Part shown: positions 51,233 to 62,492 of the stretch, in pieces
Layout: every line of letters begins with the position of its first letter
Numbering within the stretch: position 1 is the stretch's first letter
Source of the DNA: Myxococcus hansupus
GTDB lineage: Bacteria; Myxococcota; Myxococcia; Myxococcales; Myxococcaceae
Assembly: GCF_000280925.3 (NCBI RefSeq)
Contig: NZ_CP012109.1
Span: forward strand, 9,026,001-9,090,000
Direction of reading: 5' to 3'
Length of the DNA stretch: 64,000 nucleotides
Notes under the pieces: generated by a model
Database searches by the model: none
What the model was told of the DNA's origin: nothing
The model's input: only the letters and a program-made list of their open reading frames with translations
Translations under genes and position numbers: made by a program

Positions 51233-52477
51233 GTGGACATTCCCAAAGCCAAGAAGCCACGTCGCAAGCCCTGGATTCTCGCCATCGGTGGCGCCTGCGC
51301 GCTCCTGGCGGTGACGGTCGGGCTGTCGCGGCTGCGCCCCGCCGCGCCCTCCGTGGAGCGTGCCTCGGTGTGGCTGGACACGGTGAAGCGCGGGCCCATG
51401 GTGCGTCAGGTGAAGGGCGCGGGCACGCTGGTGCCGGAGTACATCCGCTGGCTCACCGCGGACACGGCGGGCCGGGTGGAGCGCATCCATGTGCGCGCGG
51501 GCGCCACGGTGACGGCGGACACGCTCCTCATCGAGCTGTCGAACCCGGACGTGCAGCTCCAGGCCCTGGAGGCGGAGCGGCAGCTCGCCAGCGTGGAGGC
51601 GGACCTCATCCAGGTGCGCATGGAGCTGGAGACGCAGCGGTTGGCGCAGGAGGCCACCGTGGCGACGCTGGTGAACGAGTCCGCCGAGGCCGGGCGTCGC
51701 GCGGAGGCGAACGAGGCCCTCCTCGGGAAGGAGCTCATCGGCGACCTGGAGGCGCGGCAGACGCGCGACAAGGCGGCCGAGCTGCGCCGCCGGCTGACCT
51801 TGGAGGAGAAGAAGCTCGTCGTCGTGGCCTCCAGCATGAAGGAGCAGCTCGCCGCGCAGCAGGGGCAGGTGGACCGCCTGAAGGCGGTGGCCCGCTTCCG
51901 CCGCGCGCAGGTGGAGTCCATGAAGGTGCTGGCGGGCGAGGACGGCGTGCTCCAGGACCTGCCGCTGGAGCTGGGGCAGTGGGTGACGCCCGGCGTGCTG
52001 TTGGCGAAGGTCGTCAAGCCGGATCGGCTGAAGGCGGAGCTGCGCATCGCGGAGACGCAGGCGCGCGACATCTTGCCGGGGCTGAAGGCGTTGGTGGACA
52101 CGCGCAACGGCGTGGTGGAGGGCGAGGTGGCGCGGGTGGCGCCCGCCGCGAGCCAGGGCACCGTGCGCGTGGAGGTGTCGCTGCCCGCGGAGCTGCCCCG
52201 GGGCGCCCGGCCCGACCTGACGGTGGAGGGCACGGTGGAGCTGGAGCGGCTGGGCAACGTGCTGTCGGTGGGGCGCCCGGCCGGCGCGCAGCCCAATGCC
52301 ACCATGGCCCTCTTCCGGTTGATGCCGGGCAGTGATGAAGCCGTCCGCGTGCCCGTGCAGCTCGGCCGGGGTTCGGTGAACGCCATGGAGGTGCTCCAGG
52401 GCCTCCAGGAAGGCGACCAGGTGGTGCTGTCGGACATGGCCGCGTGGGACGCGGTGGAGCGGGTGAGGCTGCGATGA
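51233..52477 (+). CDS. HlyD/RND-type periplasmic adaptor (membrane fusion protein)
   Basis: The gene encodes 414 residues; AGGGAGG at 51222-51228 supports the GTG at 51233. A single N-terminal transmembrane anchor ([18 protein letters not shown]) is followed by a lipoyl-like half ([19 protein letters not shown]), a long coiled-coil hairpin (about residues 100-230, many Gln/Glu/Arg/Leu), and barrel and membrane-proximal domains. It links an inner-membrane ABC transporter to an outer-membrane channel in MacA-like systems. Its stop overlaps the first permease start in ATGA. It is the first gene of a seven-gene operon ending in a sigma-54 regulator pair. Confidence 0.85.
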   Translation: MDIPKAKKPRRKPWILAIGGACALLAVTVGLSRLRPAAPSVERASVWLDTVKRGPMVRQVKGAGTLVPEYIRWLTADTAGRVERIHVRAGATVTADTLLIELSNPDVQLQALEAERQLASVEADLIQVRMELETQRLAQEATVATLVNESAEAGRRAEANEALLGKELIGDLEARQTRDKAAELRRRLTLEEKKLVVVASSMKEQLAAQQGQVDRLKAVARFRRAQVESMKVLAGEDGVLQDLPLELGQWVTPGVLLAKVVKPDRLKAELRIAETQARDILPGLKALVDTRNGVVEGEVARVAPAASQGTVRVEVSLPAELPRGARPDLTVEGTVELERLGNVLSVGRPAGAQPNATMALFRLMPGSDEAVRVPVQLGRGSVNAMEVLQGLQEGDQVVLSDMAAWDAVERVRLR

Positions 52478-54903
52478 CGACCCTGGACACGTTGCGGCAG
52501 GACCTCCGCTACACGCTGCGCGCGTTGAAGAAGAGCCCGGGCTTCGCCGTGGTCGCGGTGCTGGCGCTGGCGCTGGGGATTGGCGCGAACAGCGCGGTCT
52601 TCAGCGTGGTGAACGGCGTGCTGCTCACGCCGCCCCCGTATGCCGAGCCCGACCGGTTGGCGCACCTGGGCGGGAACATGGCGGCGCTGGACCTGCTGAA
52701 CATCTCCGTGTCCGTGCCGGAGTACCAGGACCTGCGCTCGCGGCCTCACGTCTTCGAGTCGGTGGCGGCCTACCACCCGGCCAGCGCGACGTTGACGGGA
52801 GGGGAGACGCCCCAGCGACTGGGCGCGGCCGTGGCCACGGCGTCCTTCTTCTCCACGCTGGGGGTGAAGCCCGCGCTGGGACGCGGCTTCACCGAGGAGG
52901 AGGAGGTTCCGGGCCGTCATCACGTGGTGGTGCTCACCGACACGGCGTGGCGCGTGCACTTCGCCAGGGATCCGAACGTGCTGGGCCGTGACCTTCAGCT
53001 CAGTGGTGAATCCCATACGGTGGTGGGCGTGTTGCCGCCGGGCGTGGCCTATCCCTCCTGGGCGGAGGTGTACCTGCCCTTTGCGCCCACCGACGAGCAG
53101 CGCGAGGAGCGCCGCCGCGGCGCCCGGTTCTTGTCGGTGCTCGCGCGGCTGAAGCCCGGGGTGACGTTGGACGGTGTGCGGCAGGACCTGGCGCGCGTGA
53201 CGCGGGACCTGGAAGCAGACCACCCGGAGCGCTACCGGAAGGTGGGGTGGTCCTTCTCGGTGCTGTCGCTGGAGGAGGAGGTCGTCGGCGGTGTGCGAGG
53301 CACCCTGTGGCTGCTGCTGGGCGCGGTGGGGTTCGTGCTGCTGGTGGCGTGCAGCAGCGTGGCCAACCTGCTGCTGGCGCGGGCGGCGGCGCGGGGGCGC
53401 GAGGTCTCCATTCGCGCCGCGTTGGGCGCAGGCCGTGGCCGGCTGGCGGCCCAGTTCCTCACCGAGAGCCTGGTGTTGTCCGTGGCGGGCGGCGTGTTGG
53501 GCCTCTTGCTGGCGCTGTGGGGCACGGACGCGTTGCTGGCCCTGGTGGGGGACGCCCTGCCGCGTGCGAGTGAGGTGCGGCTGGATGCGCGTCCGCTGCT
53601 GTTCACCGCCGGGGTGAGCCTGCTGACGGGCCTGCTCTTCGGCCTGGGGCCGGCGGTGCAGGGCAGCCGGGCCGACTTGCGCGCCGCGATGCACGAGGGC
53701 GCGCGAGGCTCGGACGGGCGCGGCTCCGGCAGGCTGCGCGGGGGACTGGTGGTGGGCCAGGTCGCCCTGGCGCTGGTGCTGCTGGTGGGCGCGGGCCTCT
53801 TGTCGAAGAGCTTCCTCGCGCTGCGCTCGGTGGACGCGGGCTTCACGCCGGAAGGTGTCCTGACTGGCAACCTGGCCCTGCCCGAGTCGGCCTATCCCGA
53901 CGCGGCGCGGAAGCAGGCCTTCCAGCGCGAGCTGCTGGCGCGTCTCGAGTCCCTGCCGGGGGTGGAGTCCGCGGGCTTCACCACGCTGCTGCCGCTGGGC
54001 GGCCGGTCGGACCAGAGCTTTGAAATCGAAGGCCGCCCGAAAGAGCCCGACGCGCAGTGGCCCGCGGTGGAGTTTCGCGCCGTCAGCGCCGGTTACCTGC
54101 GCGCGCTGAAGGCCACCTTGCGCCAGGGCCAGCTCCCGGAAGGCGTGGAGGGACCGGAGTCCCCCTGGCAGGTGGTCATCAACAAGACCTTCGCGAACAC
54201 GTATTGGCCTCAAGGGGACGCGCTGGGCCAGCGGCTGAAGCCGCACGGAGCGACGGCGCAGTGGACCACGGTGGTGGGCATCATCGATGACGTGCGCGAG
54301 TGGGGGCTGGACACGCCGTCGCGTCCCACCGCGTATTACTCGGTGGCGCAGTATCCCTCCGCGTACCTGGGGTTGGCGGTGCGCGCGAAGCGCGGGGACC
54401 CGGAGGCGCTGCGTCCCAGCATCGAGGCGGAGCTGCGCGCGGTGGACGCGAGCCTGCCGTTGTTCGGCGTGGCGCCGCTGACGTCCATCGTGGATGGGTC
54501 CATCGCCTCGCGTCAGTTGGCGGCGCTGCTGATGGGGTTGTTCGCGGGCACGGCGCTGCTGCTGGCGGCGCTCGGCATCGCGGGCGTCATCGGTTACTCG
54601 GTCACGCAGCGCACGCGGGAGATGGGCATCCGCATGGCGCTGGGGGCCACGCGCACGAGCGTGCTGACGCTGGTGTTGAAGCAGGGCCTTCGGCTGACGG
54701 GACTGGGCGTGGCGGTGGGCCTGGCCTTGTCGCTGGGCCTCGCACGGCTCCTGGACGCAATGCTGTACGGGGTGGCGGCGTATGACGTGTGGACCTTCGC
54801 GGGCGTGGCGGCGCTGCTGAGCACGGTGGCGCTGGTGGCCACGTGGCTGCCAGCTCGCAGGGCCACACGCGTGGACCCCATCATCGCGTTGCGCGCGGAG
54901 TAG
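52474..54903 (+). CDS. ADOP/MacB-type ABC permease (copy 1)
   Basis: This protein of 809 residues starts at the ATG at 52474. An N-terminal cytoplasmic helix ([19 protein letters not shown]) is followed by a first membrane helix ([19 protein letters not shown]) and a periplasmic MacB_PCD-like domain. FtsX-type three-helix blocks lie at about residues 280-400 and 680-800, with one more helix near 430. This double-FtsX layout matches the acidobacterial-type duplicated permeases (ADOP). Long stretches are nearly identical to the second permease at 55747-58164. It works with the ABC ATPases at 54967 and 58183 and with the adaptor. Confidence 0.87.
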   Translation: MTTLDTLRQDLRYTLRALKKSPGFAVVAVLALALGIGANSAVFSVVNGVLLTPPPYAEPDRLAHLGGNMAALDLLNISVSVPEYQDLRSRPHVFESVAAYHPASATLTGGETPQRLGAAVATASFFSTLGVKPALGRGFTEEEEVPGRHHVVVLTDTAWRVHFARDPNVLGRDLQLSGESHTVVGVLPPGVAYPSWAEVYLPFAPTDEQREERRRGARFLSVLARLKPGVTLDGVRQDLARVTRDLEADHPERYRKVGWSFSVLSLEEEVVGGVRGTLWLLLGAVGFVLLVACSSVANLLLARAAARGREVSIRAALGAGRGRLAAQFLTESLVLSVAGGVLGLLLALWGTDALLALVGDALPRASEVRLDARPLLFTAGVSLLTGLLFGLGPAVQGSRADLRAAMHEGARGSDGRGSGRLRGGLVVGQVALALVLLVGAGLLSKSFLALRSVDAGFTPEGVLTGNLALPESAYPDAARKQAFQRELLARLESLPGVESAGFTTLLPLGGRSDQSFEIEGRPKEPDAQWPAVEFRAVSAGYLRALKATLRQGQLPEGVEGPESPWQVVINKTFANTYWPQGDALGQRLKPHGATAQWTTVVGIIDDVREWGLDTPSRPTAYYSVAQYPSAYLGLAVRAKRGDPEALRPSIEAELRAVDASLPLFGVAPLTSIVDGSIASRQLAALLMGLFAGTALLLAALGIAGVIGYSVTQRTREMGIRMALGATRTSVLTLVLKQGLRLTGLGVAVGLALSLGLARLLDAMLYGVAAYDVWTFAGVAALLSTVALVATWLPARRATRVDPIIALRAE
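53290..53520 (+). repeat. Near-identical segment shared by the two permease genes (copy 1)
   Basis: The stretch coding for the first FtsX-like helix group of permease 1 matches 56540-56780 of permease 2 with only scattered differences. Examples are the blocks CTGCTGGTGGCGTGCAGCAG and CGCGAGGTCTCCATTCGCGC. A second such pair lies at about 54540-54700 and 57790-57970. The periplasmic parts do not match as closely. Confidence 0.65.
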
Positions 54904-54966
54904 CCAGGTGGCGTTTTCGAATTCAGACAGGGCCGCGGGGAACGCGGTGGAGCGGGTGAGGCAGCC

Positions 54967-54970
<4 letters not shown>
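54904..54970 (+). pseudogene. Remnant of the 3' end of a second adaptor gene
   Basis: Right after the permease stop the DNA resumes a copy of the last codons of the adaptor gene. Read in frame from 54926 it gives DRAAGNAVERVRQP and a stop at 54968-54970, against [14 protein letters not shown] and a stop in the intact gene. The match extends upstream through CCAGGTGG and a TCG codon, with a 6-base insertion. The stop overlaps the start of the ABC ATPase gene just as the adaptor stop overlaps permease 1. This is a fossil of a duplication. Confidence 0.75.
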
Positions 54971-55728
<758 letters not shown>

Positions 55729-55746
55729 CCGGCCGATAGGAACCTC

Positions 55747-58164
55747 ATGGACCCCCTCCTGCAGGATGTCCGCTACGCCCTGCGCTCGCTGCGCAAGAGC
55801 CCGGGCTTCGCCGTGGTCGCGGTGCTCGCGCTGGCGCTGGGGATTGGCGCCAACAGCGCCGTCTTCAGCGTGGTGAGTGGGGTGCTCCTCACGCCACCGC
55901 CGCTGTCCGAGCCGGACCGGCTGGTGGACCTGTCGAACACCTTCGCGAAGGCGGGCCGCAAGGGCCTCACCTCGTCGGTGGCGGAGTACCGCGACTACCG
56001 CGAGCTGCCGCGCGTCTTCGCGTCCGTGGCGGCCTTCACGGACGGGGACATGACGCTCACCGGCCTGGACACGCCGCAGCACCTGCGCGTCGTGGAGGCC
56101 ACCGCGTCCTTCCTGCCGACGCTGGGCGTGACACCGGCGCTGGGCCGTGGCTTCACCGAGGACGAGGAGACGCCCGGACAGCACCAGGTGGTGGTGCTCT
56201 CGCACGCGATGTGGCGGACCCACTTCTCCGAGGACCCGGGCGTGCTCGGGCGCACGCTCCAACTCGACGGCGAGCCCTACACGGTGGTGGGCGTGCTGCC
56301 CCGGGGCGTGGTGTTCCCGGCGGACTCCGACCTCTACCGGCCCTTCGCGCCCTCGCCGGAGCTGGCCTCCGAGGAGAAGCGGGAGACGCGCTTCCTGGAG
56401 GTGCTCGCGCGCTTGAAGCCCGGGGTGACGTTGGAGGCGGCGCGAAAGGACCTGGCGCGCGTGTCGTTGGCGCTGGCGGAGGCGCATCCCAAGTACGGGC
56501 TGGCGGAGCGCTCCATCGGCATGGACTCGCTGGAGGACACGTTGGTGGGCGAGGTGCGCGGCCCCTTGTGGCTGTTGCTGGGCGCGGTGGGCTTCGTGCT
56601 GCTGGTGGCGTGCAGCAGCGTGGCCAACCTGCTGCTGGCGCGGGCTGCGGCGCGGGGGCGCGAGGTCTCCATTCGCGCCGCGTTGGGCGCGGGCCGTGGC
56701 CGGCTGCTCGCGCAGTTCCTCACCGAGAGCCTGGTGCTCTCCGTGGCGGGCGGCGTGCTGGGGCTCTTGCTGGCGCTGTGGGGGACGGACGCGCTGCTGG
56801 CCCTGGTGGGCGACGGGCTGCCGCGCGCGGCCGAGGTCCGGCTGGACGGGCGCTCGCTGCTCTTCACCACGGGGGTGAGCCTGCTGGCGGGCCTGCTCTT
56901 CGGCATGGCACCGGCGCTCCAGGCGAGCCGCGCGGACCTGGGCGCGGCGATGCGCGAGGGGGCGCGAGGAACGGCGGGGGGCAGGTCGAGCCGGGTGCGC
57001 TCGGCGCTGGTGGTGGCGCAGGTGGCGCTGGCGTTGGTGTTGCTGGTGGGCGCGGGGTTGATTGGCAAGAGCCTGGTCGCGTTGCTGTCGGTGGACACCG
57101 GCTTCACGCCGGAGGGACTGCTCACCGGCCAGTTCTCGCTCCCGGACACGGCCTATGCCGAGCCGGAGCGGAAGGTGGCGTTCCAGCGGGAGTTGCTGCG
57201 GCGGCTCCAAGGCGTTCCGGGAGTGGAGTCCGTGGGGCTCACCAACGCGCTGCCCCTGGGGCGCTCCATCACCTTCGGCTTCGCCATCGACGGCCGGACG
57301 CGGGAGCCCGGTGAGGTGTGGCCCGCGGTGCAGTTCCGCACCGTCAGCGCGGACTACCACCGGACGTTGCGCGTGCGGCTGCGGGAGGGCCGCCTGCTGG
57401 AGGCGACGGATGGGCCCCAGGCGCCCTGGGCGGTGGTCATCAACAAGACCTTCGCGGACACGTACTGGCCCCAGGGCGACGCGCTGGGGCAGCGGCTGAA
57501 GCTCAACCGCCCCGACGCGGAGTGGACCACGGTGGTGGGCATCGTGGAGGACGTGCGCGAGTGGGCGTTGGACCGGCCCACGCCGCCCATGGCGTACTAC
57601 GCCGTCGACCAGCTCCCCAACAGCGGCCTGGCGCTCGTGGTTCGCGCCCGGGCTGGCAATCCGGAGTCACTGCGTCCCGGCATCGAGGCGGAGCTGCGCG
57701 CCGTGGACCGGAACGTGCCGCTCCACGGTGTGGCGCCCATGGTCCGGCTGGTGGATGCGTCCATCGGGTTCCGGCGGCTGTCGGCGCTGCTGATGGGGCT
57801 GTTCGCGGGGACGGCGCTGCTGCTGGCGGCGCTCGGCATCTCCGGCGTCATCGGTTACTCGGTGGCGCAGCGCACGCGGGAGATGGGCATCCGCATGGCG
57901 CTGGGGGCCACGCGCACGAGCGTGCTGGCGCTGGTGCTGAAGCAGGGCCTGCGGCTGACGGGCCTGGGCGTGGCCGTGGGCCTGGCCCTATCGCTGGCCT
58001 TGGCGCGGTTTCTGGATGCAATGCTTTACGGGGTGGCCGCGTATGACGCGGGGACCTTCGCGGGCGTGGCGGCGGTGCTGGCCCTGGTCGCCCTGGTGGC
58101 CACGTGGCTGCCAGCACGCAGGGCCACCCGTGTGGACCCCATCATCGCCCTGCGGGCGGACTGA
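55747..58164 (+). CDS. ADOP/MacB-type ABC permease (copy 2)
   Basis: This protein of 805 residues has the same layout as the first permease: the N-terminal block [13 protein letters not shown], the helix [19 protein letters not shown], a periplasmic domain, and two FtsX-like helix groups ending in [14 protein letters not shown]. The membrane-spanning parts are nearly identical at the DNA level to copy 1 (for example the [20 protein letters not shown] region), while the periplasmic parts differ more. Such a pattern suggests recent duplication or gene conversion restricted to the membrane core. Confidence 0.87.
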   Translation: MDPLLQDVRYALRSLRKSPGFAVVAVLALALGIGANSAVFSVVSGVLLTPPPLSEPDRLVDLSNTFAKAGRKGLTSSVAEYRDYRELPRVFASVAAFTDGDMTLTGLDTPQHLRVVEATASFLPTLGVTPALGRGFTEDEETPGQHQVVVLSHAMWRTHFSEDPGVLGRTLQLDGEPYTVVGVLPRGVVFPADSDLYRPFAPSPELASEEKRETRFLEVLARLKPGVTLEAARKDLARVSLALAEAHPKYGLAERSIGMDSLEDTLVGEVRGPLWLLLGAVGFVLLVACSSVANLLLARAAARGREVSIRAALGAGRGRLLAQFLTESLVLSVAGGVLGLLLALWGTDALLALVGDGLPRAAEVRLDGRSLLFTTGVSLLAGLLFGMAPALQASRADLGAAMREGARGTAGGRSSRVRSALVVAQVALALVLLVGAGLIGKSLVALLSVDTGFTPEGLLTGQFSLPDTAYAEPERKVAFQRELLRRLQGVPGVESVGLTNALPLGRSITFGFAIDGRTREPGEVWPAVQFRTVSADYHRTLRVRLREGRLLEATDGPQAPWAVVINKTFADTYWPQGDALGQRLKLNRPDAEWTTVVGIVEDVREWALDRPTPPMAYYAVDQLPNSGLALVVRARAGNPESLRPGIEAELRAVDRNVPLHGVAPMVRLVDASIGFRRLSALLMGLFAGTALLLAALGISGVIGYSVAQRTREMGIRMALGATRTSVLALVLKQGLRLTGLGVAVGLALSLALARFLDAMLYGVAAYDAGTFAGVAAVLALVALVATWLPARRATRVDPIIALRAD

Positions 58165-58182
58165 CCCTTCGAGACGACTCCC

Positions 58183-58860
58183 ATGACATCACCGCTCATC
58201 TCCCTGAGGAACGTCGAGAAGTCCTACCCCCTGGCGGGAGGCCGGGCCTGGGTGCTGCGCCGCATCGACCTGGACATCCAGCCGGGCGAGTTCGTCACGC
58301 TCATGGGCCCCTCCGGCGCGGGCAAGTCCACGCTGCTGTCCATCCTGGGCATGCTGGACGTGGACTGGACGGGCGAGTACCTGCTGGACGGTCAGGCCGT
58401 CCACGCCATGAAGCCCAAGGCGCGCGGCGAGCTCTCCCGAAGCACCATCGGCTTCGTGTTCCAGCAGTACCACCTGTTGGACAACCTGACGGTGGCGGAG
58501 AACCTGGAGGTGCCGCTGTCCTACCGCGACCTCAAGCGCGGCGAGCGCGAAGCCCTGGTGGGCGACATGCTGGACCGCTTCCAGCTCGTGGGGAAGAAGG
58601 ACCTGTTCCCCTCGCAGCTCTCTGGCGGGCAGCAGCAGCTCGTGGGCATCGCCCGGGCGCTCATCGCCAGCCCCAAGGTGCTGCTGGCGGACGAGCCCAC
58701 GGGCAACCTCCACTCGCAGCAGGCGAAGCACATCATGGAGGTCTTCCAGCGGCTCAACCAGGAGGGCACCACCATCATCCAGGTGACGCACTCGGACGCC
58801 AACGCCGCCTACGGCCACCGCGTCATCCAGCTCACGGACGGCTGGTTGCAGAAAGCGTGA
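58183..58860 (+). CDS. ABC transporter ATP-binding protein
   Basis: The gene encodes 225 residues. Walker A GPSGAGKST, Q-loop FQQYHLLDNL, signature LSGGQQQLVGIARALI and Walker B LLADEPTGNLHS are intact, with the His in VTHSD. The signature has Leu-Val-Gly where copies usually have Arg-Val-Ala. It sits after the second permease and may serve either permease or both. It is followed by the regulator gene. Confidence 0.9.
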   Translation: MTSPLISLRNVEKSYPLAGGRAWVLRRIDLDIQPGEFVTLMGPSGAGKSTLLSILGMLDVDWTGEYLLDGQAVHAMKPKARGELSRSTIGFVFQQYHLLDNLTVAENLEVPLSYRDLKRGEREALVGDMLDRFQLVGKKDLFPSQLSGGQQQLVGIARALIASPKVLLADEPTGNLHSQQAKHIMEVFQRLNQEGTTIIQVTHSDANAAYGHRVIQLTDGWLQKA

Positions 58861-58963
58861 ATCCTCACTGACGCCCATGGCCCGGCTCCCTCAATGGGCG
58901 AGCGGGCCATCGGCGCGTGGTTGTCCCCAAGTCCTTCTGGCACATTCCACCCCCGGTACCCCC

Positions 58964-60385
58964 GTGTCCGAACCCGCCCTGTCCCTCCCGAATCCCCCCG
59001 GCGCCGTCGCGCGCCCTCCCTGTGTCCTCATCGCCGATGACCAGGCCGATGTCCTGGAAGCCCTGCGGCTGCTCCTCAAGCGGGACGGCCTCACCGTCGT
59101 CACCGCGCAGTCGCCCGCGGGCGCGCTCGCCACGCTCGAGGCCGAGGACGTGGACCTGGTCTTGATGGACCTGAACTACGCGCGTGACACAACGTCCGGG
59201 CAGGAGGGCATCGACCTGCTCGGCCGCATCCGTGCCCAGGACGCCTCCTTGCCCGTGGTGGTGATGACGGCGTGGGGCAGCGTGGAGGGCGCGGTGGAGG
59301 CCATGCGCGCCGGTGCCCGCGACTACGTGCAGAAGCCCTGGGACAACACGCGCCTGCTGGCGACGCTGCGCACCCAGTTGGAGCTGCGCCGCGCGCTGAA
59401 GCGCAGCCGCCGGCTGGAGGAGGAGAACCAGCGCCTGCGCCAGGGCCAAGGAGGCCTGCCCTCCATGGTGTCCGAGTCCCGCGCCATGGTGCCGGTGCGG
59501 CGCCTCATCGAGCGCGTCGCGCCGTCGGGCGCCAACGTGCTGGTGACGGGCGAACACGGCACGGGCAAGGAGGTGGTGGCGCGGCTGCTCCACGCGGCCT
59601 CCACGCGTTCGGAGCGGGCCTTCGTCGCGGTGAACTCGGGTGGCCTGTCCGAGGGCGTCTTCGAGAGCGAGCTCTTCGGCCACGTGAAGGGCGCCTTCAC
59701 CGACGCCAAGGCGGACCGCATCGGTTGCTTCGAGCTGGCGGACGGCGGCACGCTGTTCCTGGATGAGATTGGCAACATGCCGCTGTCGCAGCAGGCGAAG
59801 CTGCTGCGGGTGCTCCAGACGGGCGAGCTGCACCCCGTGGGCTCGTCGAAGACGCGCCGGGTGGACGTGCGCGTGGTGAGCGCCACCAACGTGGACCTGG
59901 CGAAAGCGGTGTCGGAAGGGCGCTTCCGGGAGGACCTGCTCTACCGCCTGAACACGGTGGAGGTGCAGTTGCCGTCCCTGCGCGAGCGGCGCGAGGACAT
60001 CCCGCTGCTCGCCGCGCACTTCCTGGCCGAACAGGGCCGCCGCTACGGCAGGCCCGGCGTCCGGCTGTCCCCGGAGGCGCTGGAGGCCCTGCTGACCTAT
60101 TCGTGGCCGGGCAACGTGCGCGAGCTGGAGCACGCGGTGGAGCGCGCGATGCTGATGTCCTCGGGGGATGAGGTGACGCAGGAGGACCTGCTGCTCAAGC
60201 GCGCCGGACGGGAAGGCATGGCGCGGCTGGAGGAGATGACGCTGGAAGAGGTGGAGCGCTACCTTATCGAGCGCGCGCTGGCGCGGCACGAAGGCAACGT
60301 GAGCGAGGCGGCCAAGGGCCTGGGCCTGTCCCGCAGTGCGCTGTACCGGCGGCTCCAGTACTACGGCATCAAGGGCGCTCGGTGA
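58964..60385 (+). CDS. NtrC-family sigma-54-dependent response regulator
   Basis: The gene encodes 473 residues from the GTG at 58964; an ATG at 58877 is a possible alternative, and neither has a clear ribosome site. The receiver domain has Asp25-Asp26 and the phospho-acceptor Asp69 in LVLMDLNYARDTT, with a longer loop than usual. The AAA+ domain has Walker A GEHGTGKE, and the sigma-54 contact loop reads GAFTDA (243-248) rather than GAFTGA. Walker B is GTLFLDEIG. A C-terminal Fis-type helix-turn-helix (EGNVSEAAKGLGLSRSALYRR) follows. It is the likely activator of the sigma-54 promoter at 51203. Confidence 0.88.
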   Translation: MSEPALSLPNPPGAVARPPCVLIADDQADVLEALRLLLKRDGLTVVTAQSPAGALATLEAEDVDLVLMDLNYARDTTSGQEGIDLLGRIRAQDASLPVVVMTAWGSVEGAVEAMRAGARDYVQKPWDNTRLLATLRTQLELRRALKRSRRLEEENQRLRQGQGGLPSMVSESRAMVPVRRLIERVAPSGANVLVTGEHGTGKEVVARLLHAASTRSERAFVAVNSGGLSEGVFESELFGHVKGAFTDAKADRIGCFELADGGTLFLDEIGNMPLSQQAKLLRVLQTGELHPVGSSKTRRVDVRVVSATNVDLAKAVSEGRFREDLLYRLNTVEVQLPSLRERREDIPLLAAHFLAEQGRRYGRPGVRLSPEALEALLTYSWPGNVRELEHAVERAMLMSSGDEVTQEDLLLKRAGREGMARLEEMTLEEVERYLIERALARHEGNVSEAAKGLGLSRSALYRRLQYYGIKGAR

Positions 60386-61725
60386 AAGAGCGGCGGCCGC
60401 CACCACCGCATGACTTGCAGGTGCTGGGGCTCGCGTGGCTCGCGGGCCTGCCGGGCTCGGTGGCCGCGCTCGTGCTGGTGTGGCTGGGGGACTTCTCCAC
60501 CAAGGTGCAGTGGACGCTGACCTCGCTGGTGGTGGGCACCTTCCTGGGCGTGGGTCTGCTGGTGCGCGAACGGGTGATGCGGCCGTTGCACGCGGTGGCG
60601 AATCTATTGTCCGCGCTGCGGGAAGGGGACTACTCCGTGCGAGGCCGGGGCGCGCGCGCGGGCGACGCCCTGGGCGAGGTGCTGCTGGAGGTGAACGCGC
60701 TGGGCGACACCTTGCGCGAGCAGCGGCTGGGCGCGCTGGAGGCGGACGCGCTCCTGGAACAGGTGATGGAGGAGATTGACGTCGGGGTGCTCGCCTTCGA
60801 TGTGGCGGGCACGCTGCGCCTGGTGAACCGCGCGGGTGAGCGGCTCCTGGGGCTGTCCCGCTTGCAGTTGATGGGCAAGGGCGCCGGAGCCCTGGGCCTG
60901 TTGGACCTGCTGGAAGGCCCCGTGCCCCGGCGGTTGACGCGCACCTTCGCGGAGGAGGGCGGGCCCTACGAGCTGCGGCGCGGCAGCTTCCGGCAAGGCG
61001 GGCTGCCCCACCAACTGGTGGTGCTCGCGGACCTGCGGCTGGCGCTGCGCGAGCAGGAGCGCGAGGCCTGGCGACGGCTGGTGCGGGTGCTGAGCCACGA
61101 AATCAACAACTCGCTGGCGCCCATCGGCTCCATCGCGGAGGCGCTGCGGGACACGCTGCTGCTCCAGCCGCGCCCGTCCGACTGGGAAGACGACGCGAAG
61201 AGCGGCCTGGGCATCGTCGCGCGGCGCTCCCAGTCCCTGGCGCGCTTCATGTCCGCGTACGCGAACCTGGCGAAGCTGCCGCCGCCCACGCTAGGCCAGG
61301 TGGAGGTGGACGCCTGGGTGCGCCGGGTGGCCGCGCTGGAGAAGCGCCGGAGCGTGGGCGTGCGCGCGGGGCCCGGGCTGGTGGTGCGCGCCGACTCGGA
61401 CCAGTTGGAGCAACTGCTCATCAACCTGGTGCGCAACGCCGTGGATGCGGTGCTGTCGGAGCCGGGGACCCCGGGCGAGGTCTGGGTGTCCTGGGCCGTG
61501 TTGTCACCCGGCGCGGTGGAGGTCTGGGTGGAGGACGAAGGCCCGGGGATGACGGACTCCGGCAACCTCTTCGTCCCCTTCTTCACCACCAAGCCGCAAG
61601 GCAGCGGCATTGGCCTGGCGCTCAGCCGTCAAATCGCCGAGGCCCACGGAGGCAGCCTCCGTCTGGAGAACCGCCCCGAGGGCAAGGGCTGCCGCGCGCG
61701 CCTCAAGCTGCCACAAGGCGCATGA
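60382..61725 (+). CDS. NtrY-like sensor histidine kinase
   Basis: The gene encodes 447 residues from the GTG at 60382, which overlaps the regulator stop in GTGA. Two N-terminal membrane helices (LAGLPGSVAALVLVWLG and TLTSLVVGTFLGVGLLV) precede a HAMP-like linker and a PAS-like domain (DVGVLAFDVAGTLRLVNRAG). The phospho-acceptor is His239 in LSHEINNSLAPIGS. The ATPase domain has NLVRNAVDAV and DEGPGM, then GSGIGLALS. It has almost no periplasmic loop, so it may sense the membrane or a cytoplasmic signal. It is the cognate kinase of the adjacent regulator. Confidence 0.9.
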   Translation: MKERRPPPPHDLQVLGLAWLAGLPGSVAALVLVWLGDFSTKVQWTLTSLVVGTFLGVGLLVRERVMRPLHAVANLLSALREGDYSVRGRGARAGDALGEVLLEVNALGDTLREQRLGALEADALLEQVMEEIDVGVLAFDVAGTLRLVNRAGERLLGLSRLQLMGKGAGALGLLDLLEGPVPRRLTRTFAEEGGPYELRRGSFRQGGLPHQLVVLADLRLALREQEREAWRRLVRVLSHEINNSLAPIGSIAEALRDTLLLQPRPSDWEDDAKSGLGIVARRSQSLARFMSAYANLAKLPPPTLGQVEVDAWVRRVAALEKRRSVGVRAGPGLVVRADSDQLEQLLINLVRNAVDAVLSEPGTPGEVWVSWAVLSPGAVEVWVEDEGPGMTDSGNLFVPFFTTKPQGSGIGLALSRQIAEAHGGSLRLENRPEGKGCRARLKLPQGA

Positions 61726-61740
61726 GGCTTCGCGAGGACT

Positions 61741-62274
61741 TCAGGCCACCTGCGCGTGCGCGCGGCTGGTGGCGGGAGGCGCGTCGTAGTCCGGCGTGAG
61801 GTCCACCACGTCGATGGTCAGCAGGTGGTAGACGATGCAGTTGCTCACCCAGAAGAAGAGCGCGCTGTAGTGCACGTAGACGAGCGGCGACGTGGGCCAC
61901 ACCTGGAGCGGGTGGTTGAAGACGTTGGCGGCGATGTACCCGCCAATCCACTCGCCCACCCAGCAGACCACGGCGCCAATGGCCAGCCGGGGCCAGACCT
62001 TGACGCGGCGCGGGTAGAACCAGAAGTAGTGCAGGCTCCACAGCAGCGCCACGCAGCCGGCCCACAGGATGAGGCTCCCGAAGGAGAACCAGTGGTACGG
62101 GGACTTGGGATACATCCAGCCCCATTCACCGTTCATCCACCGCCAGGCCACGTTCTGCGCCAGCTCCATGAACCAGAAGAGCGGCGCGACGTAGAGCACC
62201 TGGGTCAGCAGGATGCGGAGGAAGGGTCCGGAGTTCTTCCAGGTCAGCCTCGCGGGCCGGGCGAGTGAAGTCAT
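61741..62274 (-). CDS. Multipass membrane protein, unknown family
   Basis: The gene encodes 177 residues with five hydrophobic segments (FLRILLTQVLYVAPLFWFM, FSFGSLILWAGCVALLWSL, LAIGAVVCWVGEWIGGYIA and others) and many Trp and His residues between them. I do not recognise the family. It ends convergently 16 bases after the sensor kinase gene and is divergent from the GH15-like gene. It could be an enzyme-like membrane protein or a small carrier; the sequence does not decide. Confidence 0.6.
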   Translation of the reverse strand: MTSLARPARLTWKNSGPFLRILLTQVLYVAPLFWFMELAQNVAWRWMNGEWGWMYPKSPYHWFSFGSLILWAGCVALLWSLHYFWFYPRRVKVWPRLAIGAVVCWVGEWIGGYIAANVFNHPLQVWPTSPLVYVHYSALFFWVSNCIVYHLLTIDVVDLTPDYDAPPATSRAHAQVA

Positions 62275-62492
62275 GGTGTCCCCTGCGGCGGCAATGGGTC
62301 GTCCGGTGCCGCGTCAAAGTCAGTACGCGATGAGTCCCATTTCTTGAGCGGAAGATGGCGACAGGTGCTTACGCGGAGGCGCCAGAATCCAGTAGTGACG
62401 GCCGCTTGAAACGGCCATTCCTGGAAATGACAGGGAGAAAGGTGGTTTCACACCCGTTGGTTTGAGGCGGGAAGGGCCCCAGAATCCGCCGG
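62275..62492. promoter_or_regulatory. Divergent gap with a small hairpin, no gene seen
   Basis: This 218-base region holds the divergent promoters of the membrane protein and the hydrolase gene. GGCCG (around 62401) and CGGCC form a 5-bp hairpin around CTTGAAA, and no other feature is recognised. Confidence 0.3.

Noticed and set aside
58936-58960. A TGGCAC sequence before the NtrC-type regulator that looked like a sigma-54 -24 element
   Set aside because: There is no GC dinucleotide at the required 10-base spacing and no -12 TTGC, unlike the site at 51203.
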